A DNA stretch of 64,000 nucleotides. Source: Williamsia sp. CHRR-6. GTDB lineage: Bacteria > Actinomycetota > Actinomycetes > Mycobacteriales > Mycobacteriaceae. Both the position numbers and the translations under genes were made by a program. The notes beneath the pieces are model-generated. The model was not told the origin of the DNA and searched no databases. It saw only the letters and a program-made list of their open reading frames with translations. Numbering within the stretch: the first letter of the stretch is position 1; the number at the start of each line of letters is the position of its first letter. Positions 28,047 to 35,429 of the stretch are shown here, in pieces. The stretch covers positions 558,001 to 622,000 of the forward strand of contig NZ_JAHCSG010000002.1 of assembly GCF_018474015.1 (NCBI RefSeq), written 5' to 3'.

Positions 28047-28841
28047 TCAGAGCGTGAAGGAGTAGCCGCCGTTGACCGGGATGGTCTGACCGGTGATCCA
28101 GCTCGACGCTCCCGACGCCAGGAAAAGCACCATGTTGGCGGCGTCTTCGGGCTCACCGAACCGACGCACCACGTAGCTGGAGAGCACCTTCTTGGCGAAA
28201 TCCTCGTTGCCCATGGCTGCTTCGGTGGCCGGGGTGCGGGTCGCTCCGAGGGCAACCGCGTTGGCGGTGATGCCGAATCGTCCGCCGAGACGCGCCATCG
28301 ATCGGGTGAACCCGGCGGCCCCGGCCTTGGCCGCAGAGTACGACTCCATGCCGTTGATCTCCCCGACCCGGCCGGCGTCGGAGACGACGGTGATCAGTCG
28401 GCCGTACTTCTTGGAGATCATGTGCGGGAACACATGTCGGCTGGCGTTGAGCACGCCGTGCAGGTTGACGTTGAGGTAGGGGTTCCAGTCGGAGGGGTCC
28501 TGTTCCCAGAACGGCTTGGGTGCACTGTTGGGCGCCTCGGCACCACGGTTGCCTGCGTTGTTCACCAGGATGTCGATGGGACCCAGCTCGTCTGCGGCGG
28601 CGGCGATCGCGGCACCGAATCCCTCGAAGTCACCCACGTCACCCACGGCGGTGGTGGCGTTCGCGCCGGCGGCCCGCAGCTCTTCGACGACGTTCTTGGC
28701 GCGTTCGGCGTCGAAGTCGTTGACCACCACCGACGCGCCGTTGGCGGCGAACTGTAGGGCGATGGCGCGTCCGACGCCCTGGCCGGCGCCGGTGATCAGC
28801 GCGGTGTGGCCGGTGAGGTCGAGGATGTTCTCGGTGGACAT
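28047..28841 (-). CDS. Short-chain dehydrogenase/reductase, probable 3-hydroxyacyl-CoA dehydrogenase
   Basis: 264 residues with a complete classical SDR set: the nucleotide-binding TGAGQGVGRAIAL near residue 18, DFDAERA after beta-2 (Asp at the NAD-preferring position), NNAGNRG, and the catalytic YSAAKAG (Tyr and Lys). The C-terminal ITGQTIPVNGGYS is typical of FabG-like and 17-beta-HSD4-like enzymes. Within this locus it could oxidise the 3-hydroxyacyl-CoA made by the enoyl-CoA hydratase, or act on a ring alcohol. It lies between the echA-like gene (78-bp gap) and the DUF35 gene (20-bp gap) on the same strand. Confidence 0.9.
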   Translation of the reverse strand: MSTENILDLTGHTALITGAGQGVGRAIALQFAANGASVVVNDFDAERAKNVVEELRAAGANATTAVGDVGDFEGFGAAIAAAADELGPIDILVNNAGNRGAEAPNSAPKPFWEQDPSDWNPYLNVNLHGVLNASRHVFPHMISKKYGRLITVVSDAGRVGEINGMESYSAAKAGAAGFTRSMARLGGRFGITANAVALGATRTPATEAAMGNEDFAKKVLSSYVVRRFGEPEDAANMVLFLASGASSWITGQTIPVNGGYSFTL

Positions 28842-28919
28842 GGTGACTCCTTTGTCAGGTGGGGCAAGCGATGGTCGAAGCGATCAGAGATATGGAGATG
28901 AATTGGGGCAGAGCCGGTG

Positions 28920-29708
28920 TCAGCGTCCCTTCCACTGGGGCGCCCGCTTCTGGGCGAACGCGGCGAGGCCTTCCTTGAGATCCTCGGAATCCATGACGGG
29001 TTTGGCGTAGACCATCTGCTCGGCCCAGCCCTGTTCGTCGGTCCACTCGTGGGCGTGGGCGAGGATCTGCTTGCTGGCGATGACCGACAGCGGTCCGGCG
29101 GCGGCGATGTCGCCGGCCAGCTCGAGTGCGGCGTCCACCGCCCCACCGACCGGCGTGATCCGGCTGACCAGCCCCAGTCGGTGGAACTCGCTGGCGGGCT
29201 GCGGCTTTCCGGTCAGGGCAAGCTCGACGGCCACGTTGTGGGGGATGCGCTTGGGAAGCCGGAACAGGCCGCCGCCGACCGCGATCAGACCGCGCGCCGC
29301 TTCGGGCAGTCCCATCCGCGTGGCCTCGGTGGCCACGATCAGATCGCAGGCCAGGCACAGCTCGAAACCGCCGGCCAAGGCGTCGCCCTCGACGGCGGCG
29401 ATGATCGGCTTGGTGGGCGGCTGGGCCATGATCCCGAAGCCACCGCGCCTCTCGGTGGACCCATAGTCGCCGACTGCGGCGGCCTTGAGGTCCTGGCCTG
29501 CGGAGAAGGTGGGTCCGGCCCCGGTGATCACCGCGACGCGCAGGGTGGAATCGTCTTCGTAGGCGTCGAGAGCCGCCTCGAGCGCGTGTGCGGTCGCGCC
29601 GTCGAAGGAGTTGCGCCGCTGTTCACGGTTGATGGTGATCAGCAGGATGCTCTCGTCTGCGCCGCGGCGCTCGGTGAGGATCAGATCAGAAGATGGCGTC
29701 GTCGACAT
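28920..29708 (-). CDS. Enoyl-CoA hydratase/isomerase (crotonase family)
   Basis: 262 residues. Crotonase features are clear: the oxyanion-hole segments FSAGQDLKA and AVEGDALAGGFELCLACDL, and the active-site region RMGLPEAARGLIAVGGGLFRLPK. The Glu of GLPEA is in the place of one catalytic Glu. A second is not obvious in the GGG-x-x-x-LP region, so hydratase versus another crotonase activity is left open. It is the first gene of the echA-SDR-DUF35-thiolase unit. A palindromic motif also found before the fadE gene lies 111 bp upstream, suggesting TetR control. Confidence 0.9.
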   Translation of the reverse strand: MSTTPSSDLILTERRGADESILLITINREQRRNSFDGATAHALEAALDAYEDDSTLRVAVITGAGPTFSAGQDLKAAAVGDYGSTERRGGFGIMAQPPTKPIIAAVEGDALAGGFELCLACDLIVATEATRMGLPEAARGLIAVGGGLFRLPKRIPHNVAVELALTGKPQPASEFHRLGLVSRITPVGGAVDAALELAGDIAAAGPLSVIASKQILAHAHEWTDEQGWAEQMVYAKPVMDSEDLKEGLAAFAQKRAPQWKGR

Positions 29709-29818
29709 CGGGGCCTCCGGTTGGTTGTCGGGGATTCGGGTGTGTCAGGACAGGATGGGATCGGGGTGCCGGGCCCGGGTCGAGGAGAACGAGTCCAGTG
29801 ACTCCCGTCACGCTATTA

Positions 29819-29836
29819 GCTTGTTGAGTGGCAAGC
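29819..29836. promoter_or_regulatory. Putative TetR operator, copy A (upstream of the echA unit)
   Basis: GCTTGTTGAGTGGCAAGC, with perfect 5-bp arms GCTTG/CAAGC. Its first 17 bases match the motif at 34773-34789 in 14 positions. It lies 111 bp upstream of the echA-like start and 52 bp beyond the tetR stop, at the head of the second transcription unit. Confidence 0.5.
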
Positions 29837-29887
29837 AAGTAAGTTGGCCGAACTGTGACCACCGGCTCTGCCACCGGTCGGTGCGGC

Positions 29888-30574
29888 TCAGGAACCGAGA
29901 TGACCCGAGAGATAGCCGCGCACAAGTTGTTTGGTCACGTCGGCGATGTGCCGCAGATCGAGGCCGTCGTCGGTGAGGTGTTGCAGCGCCACCCCGCGCA
30001 GCGTTCCCTCCACGATCACGGCGAGATCGGCAGCCCGGTCGGTCGGCTCGATCTCGCCGTCGGCCACCGCCTGGTCGATCCAGCTGATGACCATCTCGCG
30101 GATGAGGGTGTTGTTCTGCGCCACGGCCGAGCGCAGACCGGGGGAGGATGTGAACGCCTCCACCTGGAGCACGAACATGGCCCGGGCGTAGTTGGGCCCG
30201 TCCAGGCCGGCCAGCCGATCGGGCAGGAAATACTGCTCGATCAGGTCGTCGATCGCGGCGAGTCCGCGTGCGTGCGGTCCGCCTGACGCCATCTGCGCTG
30301 TGACCCGTTCTCGGATGGCGGCGATCACCTCCACCATGCACTGCTCTTTGGAGCCGAAGTGGAAGGTGACGAGGCCGCGGCTGAGCCCGGCCCGCTGCCC
30401 GATCTCCACCAGCGTGGTGCGGTTGTACCCGTTGGTTCCCACGAGATCGATTGCTGCGGAGATGATCTTCTCCCGGGACTCCGCCGAGCGGTCGGCCTGG
30501 GACCGACGATCACCGCCGCTACGCCCCCGCCGCGTCGGGGCAGGGGTGGCGCGCGCGGTGCGGTCAGGCATCAT
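29888..30574 (-). CDS. TetR-family transcriptional regulator of the acyl-CoA catabolic locus
   Basis: 228 residues from the ATG at 30574; ATGs at 30571 and 30595 are in-frame options. The DNA-binding domain follows an Arg-rich leader: ESREKIISAAIDLVGTNGY, then the helix-turn-helix (TTLVEIGQRAGLSRGLVTFHF) and FGSKEQCM. The C-terminal ligand domain (QYFLPDRLAGLDGPNYARAMF) is of the acyl-CoA-responsive type by general look, not by specific motif. It sits between caiB and the echA-like gene, all on the same strand. The inverted repeat TGCGA-N7-TCGCA (30574-30590) overlaps its start. It is likely the repressor acting at the two shared motifs. Confidence 0.87.
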   Translation of the reverse strand: MMPDRTARATPAPTRRGRSGGDRRSQADRSAESREKIISAAIDLVGTNGYNRTTLVEIGQRAGLSRGLVTFHFGSKEQCMVEVIAAIRERVTAQMASGGPHARGLAAIDDLIEQYFLPDRLAGLDGPNYARAMFVLQVEAFTSSPGLRSAVAQNNTLIREMVISWIDQAVADGEIEPTDRAADLAVIVEGTLRGVALQHLTDDGLDLRHIADVTKQLVRGYLSGHLGS

Positions 30575-30632
30575 GCGAGTGTAGTTCGCACGCATACCCG
30601 TCCGCTCTTCACTGATCGGGTGGGCGCTCATC

Positions 30633-31772
30633 TCAACCCACCGTGGCCGTCGAACGCAGGGGTGCTCGGTCGGTGGCCGACCACTGCGCCACCACATCAG
30701 CAGGCGTCGATGCCGACGGGGCGTCGGCACTGGGAACCGAGGGCTGCGATCGCGAGAACCGTGGTGCCGGAGCGGCTTGTGCCACACCGTCGACGGTGAT
30801 CACCGCATCACGCTGCGACTGCTGAGGGTGGCGCGCCGACTCCTCCAGGGTGAGAACAGGTGCGACGCAGGCATCTACGCCGGCGAAGGCCTGCTCCCAC
30901 TCGTTCATGGTGCGGGTGGCCACGATGCCGGCGAACCGCTCGGTCAGTTCGGCCCAGTGGGTGTGATCGTTCTGCTCGGGCAGCTCGGCAGGGTCGAGAC
31001 CGAGCCCGATCACGAACTCGCGGTAGAACTTCGGCTCGATGGCCCCCACCGACAGATAGCGGCCGTCGGAGCACCGGTAGGTGCGGTAGTACGGTGTGCG
31101 GCCCTGGCTGATGGCGTCGAGCAGCGGGCCCACCGCCGGCGACGCCTTGGCCGTCCACTGCATCTGCAGCAGGATGCCGCTGCCGTCGAGCATCGCGGCG
31201 TCGACCACCTGCCCGCGGCCGGAGATCACTCGTTCCAGCAGCGCCGACAGCACGCCCACGACCAAGAACAGTGAGCCGCCGCCGAAGTCGCCCACCAGAT
31301 TTGCCGGTGGCCGCGGTTGTTCACCGGGCGGGGTGATGGCGTCGAGTGCGCCGGCTAGGGCGATGTAGTTGATGTCGTGCCCGGCGCGATCGGCCATCGG
31401 ACCCGACTGACCCCACCCGGTCATCCGGGCGTAGACCAAGCCGGGGTTGTCTGCGGACACCTCGTCGGGACCTAGGCCCAACCGTTCCATCACCCCGGGA
31501 CGGAATCCCTCGATGAGGACGTCGGCCACGCGTATCAGCTCGCGCACGGCGGCCACACCGTCGGCCGACTGCAGGTCGAGCTCCACCCATCGGCGTCCCC
31601 GCTGCATGGGGTCCGGGGACGGGCGGTACCCGACTCGGGTCACACGGACCACGTCGGCGCCGAGGTCGGACAGGATCATCGCCGCATGCGGACCAGGACC
31701 GATGCTGCCGATCTCGATGACACGCAGGCCGGACAGCGGTCCGCCGGTACCGGGTGTTGTCTCAGTTGCCAT
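30633..31772 (-). CDS. Family III CoA-transferase (CaiB/BaiF) or acyl-CoA racemase
   Basis: 379 residues. CaiB/BaiF signatures: GLRVIEIGSIGPGPHAAMILSDLGADVVRV at the N-terminus, the conserved NLVGDFGGGSLFLV with the catalytic Asp that forms an acyl anhydride, and GRGQVVDAAMLDG. Alpha-methylacyl-CoA racemases share this fold, and AMACR-like function (epimerising a methyl-branched acyl-CoA before the FadE step) is as likely as CoA transfer. The LG-rich pattern around residues 90-115 matches both. Since a dedicated FadD ligase is encoded 7 bp upstream, the racemase role makes good pathway sense; this is inference. Confidence 0.88.
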   Translation of the reverse strand: MATETTPGTGGPLSGLRVIEIGSIGPGPHAAMILSDLGADVVRVTRVGYRPSPDPMQRGRRWVELDLQSADGVAAVRELIRVADVLIEGFRPGVMERLGLGPDEVSADNPGLVYARMTGWGQSGPMADRAGHDINYIALAGALDAITPPGEQPRPPANLVGDFGGGSLFLVVGVLSALLERVISGRGQVVDAAMLDGSGILLQMQWTAKASPAVGPLLDAISQGRTPYYRTYRCSDGRYLSVGAIEPKFYREFVIGLGLDPAELPEQNDHTHWAELTERFAGIVATRTMNEWEQAFAGVDACVAPVLTLEESARHPQQSQRDAVITVDGVAQAAPAPRFSRSQPSVPSADAPSASTPADVVAQWSATDRAPLRSTATVG

Positions 31773-31779
31773 GATGCGC

Positions 31780-33342
31780 TTATCCTTTCGCCTCGGCTGG
31801 TTCCCGATGCCTGCTGCGCAGAGCGCGTTTGTCCAGCTTCCCGGTGGCGGTCACCGGCATCTGATCGACGAACTCGACCAGCTTGGGTGTGTTGATCGGG
31901 CCCTTCTGGCGGCGCACCAGCTCCTGGATCTCGGCTGCAGTGACCAGTTGTCCTGGCTTGAGTGTGATCACGGCTTTGACTGCCTCGCCCCACTTCTCGT
32001 CCGGGACCCCGATGACCGCAGCGTTGGCGACACCGGTGTGCGCCTCGATGGCGATCTCCACTTCGCGCGGGTAGACGTTGAACCCGCCGGAGATGATCAT
32101 GTCCTTGAGGCGGTCGACGATCGTGACCGTCCCGTCGGGCGACTGCACCCCGACGTCGCCGGTGTGCAACCACCCATCGCGCAGGGTCAGCGCGGTCAGT
32201 TCGGGATTCTTCCAGTACCCCGACATCACCGATGGACCCCGGAGGCAGATCTCGCCCACTTCGCCTGCGGGAAGGGTTGATCCAGTCTCATCCTGGATGG
32301 CCAGATCGATCAGGAAGTGAGGACGACCCGCCGAGGCCAGCAGTTCAGGACGGTCGGGATCGTGATCTTCCTTGCGAAGACGTGTCCCAAGACCCAACGA
32401 CTCGGTCTGGCCGTACCCCTGGGAGAAGATGGGGCCCACCTGCTGCATACACGCCCGCAGCGACGCCGGAGACATCAACGCTGCACCGTAGATGAAGTTG
32501 TCCAGGCTGGAGATGTCGGTGGTGTCGATCTCGGGCAGGCGCAGCAGCGAATAGAGCATCGTCGGCACACCGAAGGTGTAGCTGATGCGGTGCTCCTCGA
32601 TGGCGCGCAGGAAGCGGTGGGCGTCGAATCCCTCGTGCAGCACCGACATCCCGCCCCGAGCCAGGGTCGGCGCAATCGCGTTGCCGGCGGCGTGTGAGAT
32701 GGGAGCCGCCACCAGCCCGTGCGCTGCGGGAGCGATCTCGCCGTCCATCAGCGACGCCTGCAGCACCGCGGTCCACGCCCGCTGGGGCAGCATCACGCCT
32801 TTGGGACGCCCGGTCGTGCCGCCGGTGTACAGCACCGTCTGGATCGCCTCAGGGTCTGTCACGGCGGGGATCAGCCGCGACATCGGTGCCACTCGAGCGA
32901 GCGCCAGAATGTCCTCGAACTGGTCGCTGGGCCCCAGGCTGAAGACCTTGGTGATGCTGGGAACCTGTTCGGACAAGACCGTTGCGCGCTCGGCGAAAGC
33001 GTCGGAATCGACTATGAGAGTTGCGATCTCAGCGTCATCGCAGATGTAGAGGTGATCGGACTCCGACGCGGCGAACAGCAGGGGAGTGGTACGAGCCCCG
33101 AGGAACTGTGCCGCGAGCCCGGACAACCATGCGGCGGCTCGGTTCCGGGACAGGATGGCCACCGCGTCGCCCGGGCCCACGCCGTGTGCGGCGAGGGTGT
33201 GGGCGATACCGGAGACCAGCTGACCTGCCTGGGCGAACGTGAGCTCGCCGTCGAGGTCGACAAAGGCGGTTCGGTCCGGGTAGGCGGCGATTGCTGCCGC
33301 CACCGTCTCCATCTGATTGGGGGACCGGTGTAGGGCGTTCAT
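31780..33342 (-). CDS. Acyl-CoA synthetase (AMP-forming, FadD-type)
   Basis: 520 residues from the ATG at 33342, preceded by GGGAGG; a longer frame to 33420 is unsupported. The ANL-superfamily motifs are all present: P-loop YTGGTTGRPKGVML, GYGQTES, the hinge region GWLHTGDVGVQSPDGTVTIVDRLKDMI, and the C-terminal catalytic lysine in PVTATGKLDKRAL. It activates a free carboxylic acid to its CoA thioester, the entry step of this locus. It is the second gene of the fadE-fadD-caiB-tetR unit, starting 67 bp after the fadE stop. Chain length and substrate cannot be read from the sequence. Confidence 0.93.
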   Translation of the reverse strand: MNALHRSPNQMETVAAAIAAYPDRTAFVDLDGELTFAQAGQLVSGIAHTLAAHGVGPGDAVAILSRNRAAAWLSGLAAQFLGARTTPLLFAASESDHLYICDDAEIATLIVDSDAFAERATVLSEQVPSITKVFSLGPSDQFEDILALARVAPMSRLIPAVTDPEAIQTVLYTGGTTGRPKGVMLPQRAWTAVLQASLMDGEIAPAAHGLVAAPISHAAGNAIAPTLARGGMSVLHEGFDAHRFLRAIEEHRISYTFGVPTMLYSLLRLPEIDTTDISSLDNFIYGAALMSPASLRACMQQVGPIFSQGYGQTESLGLGTRLRKEDHDPDRPELLASAGRPHFLIDLAIQDETGSTLPAGEVGEICLRGPSVMSGYWKNPELTALTLRDGWLHTGDVGVQSPDGTVTIVDRLKDMIISGGFNVYPREVEIAIEAHTGVANAAVIGVPDEKWGEAVKAVITLKPGQLVTAAEIQELVRRQKGPINTPKLVEFVDQMPVTATGKLDKRALRSRHREPAEAKG

Positions 33343-33409
33343 CGTTGAACCTCCCGAACGTGTAGGGGTGCCATGGGATGTCAGATTCTGTGGGTGATGT
33401 GGGTGTGGC

Positions 33410-34591
33410 TCACAGGCCAACCCAGCGAGCGATGTTGGCGCGCAGCAACTCGCTGGTGCCCTCGTACAGGCGGCCGGCGCGAGCGTCGCGGTAGAAGCGC
33501 TCGACGCCGACGGCGGTGGTGACGCCCATGCCGCCGTGTACCTGGATGGCGCGATCGGCCACCCGGGAGAGCAGTTCGGTGCCGGTGATCTTGGCGCTGG
33601 CGGCCAGGATGCGCTCCTTGCCGTCGAGGGCGTCCACCGAGCGGGCCGCAGCCAGGGTCAGTTGCCAGGCGGCTTCGGTCTCGATGATCGAATCGACGAT
33701 GTGGCCCTGCACGAACTGGTTCTTGCCGATCGGGGTGCCGAATGCGTGCCGCTCCTTGGCGTAGGACAGCATGCGGTCGATGAGGTACTCGGACTTGCCG
33801 ATCGAGCCGGCTCCGACGTTGAGGCGGGTGAAGTTGATGCCCTTGAGGGCAGGGCCGAAGGCGAAGCCCTCCTTGCCCAGGATCGCCGAATTCGGTACGC
33901 GCACATCGTCGAAGAACAGATCCGCAGGACGATGCTCGCCGAGGGTCTGGTGCACGCCACCCACGCTGACGCCGGGGGTGTCCATGTCGACCAGGAACAG
34001 GGTGATGCCACCGTGTGAGCCCTTGGTCGCGTCGGTGACAGCGACCACCATGCAGAAGTCGGCGTACTGCCCGTTGGTGATGAACTGCTTGGAGCCGTTG
34101 ATGATCCAGTCGTCACCGTCGCGCACCGCGCGGGTCTTGATGTTGGATGCGTCAGAACCGGCGCCCGGCTCGGTCAGACCGAAACATGCCTGCTTCTCGG
34201 CGCGCATGACGGGGTCGAGGTACTGCGCTCGCTGGGCCTCGTTCATGGAGAACATGGCCGGGCTGGGGCCTTCGACGCCGCAGAACACACCCGAGGCGAG
34301 GATGAGGCCAGACTTGCCGACGGCCTTGTGGCAGTGGACCATCGGCTCGGCACCGATTCCGCCGCCGCCGAACTCCTCGGGCGTGGCCATGGTGTAGAAC
34401 CCCGCATCGGCGCTCTTGCGGCGGATGGCGAGCAGCTCGCGCTGCTTGTCCTCGGCAGGGATGTCGCCGGTCGCGGAGATGACGTCGGAGTACTTCTCCT
34501 CGACGGGGCGAACTTCGTGCTCGATGAACAGGCGGACACCCTCGGCCAGTTCCTCGCCGGTGGTGATGTCAATGGTGCTGGTGGTGCTCAT
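33410..34591 (-). CDS. Acyl-CoA dehydrogenase (FadE-type)
   Basis: 393 residues. The FAD and substrate motifs are typical: CFGLTEPGAGSDAS, IINGSKQFITNGQYADF, and the C-terminal RLYEGTSELLR that carries the catalytic Glu at the classical (MCAD-like) place. A flexible N-terminal helix region (EEVRP-like HEVRPVEEKY) starts the fold. It introduces the alpha-beta double bond into the acyl-CoA made by FadD. It is the first gene of the minus-strand unit fadE-fadD-caiB-tetR. A CTTGT-N6-ACAAG motif lies 182 bp upstream of the start and resembles the one before the echA-like gene. Confidence 0.93.
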   Translation of the reverse strand: MSTTSTIDITTGEELAEGVRLFIEHEVRPVEEKYSDVISATGDIPAEDKQRELLAIRRKSADAGFYTMATPEEFGGGGIGAEPMVHCHKAVGKSGLILASGVFCGVEGPSPAMFSMNEAQRAQYLDPVMRAEKQACFGLTEPGAGSDASNIKTRAVRDGDDWIINGSKQFITNGQYADFCMVVAVTDATKGSHGGITLFLVDMDTPGVSVGGVHQTLGEHRPADLFFDDVRVPNSAILGKEGFAFGPALKGINFTRLNVGAGSIGKSEYLIDRMLSYAKERHAFGTPIGKNQFVQGHIVDSIIETEAAWQLTLAAARSVDALDGKERILAASAKITGTELLSRVADRAIQVHGGMGVTTAVGVERFYRDARAGRLYEGTSELLRANIARWVGL

Positions 34592-34772
34592 CTATTGGCT
34601 CCTTTGGCCGAGCGGGCGGACCCGATCTGTCGAATGCACACGGGAAAACGGCATGTTCACGAGTGCGGAAACGGTGAAGTGACGCCGAGATGAGGCATCC
34701 GACCGTGTGATCTGGTGCGGTGGCCGGGGGCCGAGCATCACTTCGATGTGACAGGCACCACGTTACATAGTT

Positions 34773-34789
34773 GCTTGTTGGCTGACAAG
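34773..34789. promoter_or_regulatory. Putative TetR operator, copy B (upstream of the fadE unit)
   Basis: GCTTGTTGGCTGACAAG contains a perfect CTTGT/ACAAG inverted repeat with a 6-nt spacer. It matches copy A at 14 of 17 bases. It lies 182 bp upstream of the fadE start, in a region without coding potential. Confidence 0.5.
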
Positions 34790-34822
34790 TGTTTGCCCGA
34801 ATCTTTTCCACCGCTCACGGTG

Positions 34823-34872
34823 CCCCCGGCGAGGTCGCCGACCCTGTCATCCCCCCGGCGAGGTCGCCGACC
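34823..34872. repeat. 21-bp direct repeat at the 3' end of the ABC pseudogene
   Basis: The sequence beginning CCCCCGGCGAGGTCGCC is present at 34823-34843 and again at 34852-34872, identical over 21 bases with 8 bases between. The second copy overlaps the end of the pseudogene frame and the first lies just beyond it. It looks like a local duplication accompanying decay of the gene. Confidence 0.8.
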
Positions 34873-35429
34873 GGCGCCCCGAGATACGACGCACCACCAC
34901 CGGATGGTCGACACACTCACTGATCGTCGCCGAGGTCAGTGCGTTCGCCATCGGACCCTGTGCCACCACGCCCCCGTCGCGCAGCAGCACGACATGAGTG
35001 GTGGAGGCCGGTCGGTCTTCGAGGTGATGAGTCACCAGAATGCTTGCCACCGTCGGTATCTCGGCACCTAGACCATCTAGACCATCCAGACCATCCAGAC
35101 CATCTAGACCATCCAGACCGTGCAGCAGTTGCTTGCGGGCGGCGAGATCCAAGCCGGTGGCCGGCTCGTCAGGCCGGTCAACACCACCTCATGCGGGGCT
35201 CAACGGCTGATCAAGCCGATGCCGGATGCCGGGGATCGACATGGCCGGTGTGCGTGCGTAGGTCACGCCTGTCCACCCGACCCAGGCGGTGACTCAACAG
35301 CGCCCAATGCGCACCGGCGCGTCGCCGAAGATCGATGTCGTGCAACAGATGTCGCCCGGACCGGACCACGCTGATCGATCGCACATCGACCACCGCAGGG
35401 CGTTCGCCGGTCGGCAACGCGTTCGTCAC
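34847..35429 (-). pseudogene. Decayed ABC transporter ATP-binding protein gene
   Basis: The 5' part (GTG at 35429, 72 codons) reads like an ABC ATPase N-terminus: VVDVRSISVVRSGRHLLHDI...HWALL. At the place where Walker A should follow, it jumps to SHRLGRVDRRDLR...GHVDPRHP, so about 25 residues including the P-loop are gone, and a stop follows. After a further disrupted stretch, a different frame resumes with DEPATGLDLAARKQLL (Walker B/D-loop), then VTHHLE (H-loop) and a C-terminal domain ending near 34847. The signature LSGG region is missing or stop-bearing. A 9-bp tandem repeat is inserted after QLLHGL. The start overlaps the pmmB stop (GTGA), so it was once the distal gene of the punA-pmmB operon. 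It cannot make a working ATPase. Confidence 0.85.
35069..35122 (-). repeat. 9-bp tandem repeat (minisatellite) inside the pseudogene
   Basis: Five copies of (T/C)AGACCATC plus a sixth degenerate unit (CAGACCGTG) lie head to tail. On the minus strand each unit reads Asp-Gly-Leu, so the array encodes a repeated DGL run and keeps the frame. It probably arose by slippage from a single GLDGL segment of the ATPase. Confidence 0.92.

Noticed and set aside
26477-34591. Assignment of the acyl-CoA locus to cholesterol ring degradation (KstR2 regulon)
   Set aside because: The IpdAB, IpdC, FadD3 and FadE30-33 type set is not present, and the motif arms run CTTG...CAAG, opposite to the remembered KstR2 box.
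35069-35122. Tandem 9-bp units as a possible CRISPR or regulatory iteron array
   Set aside because: Units are too short and contiguous without spacers, and they read in frame within the ABC pseudogene, so slippage is the better explanation.
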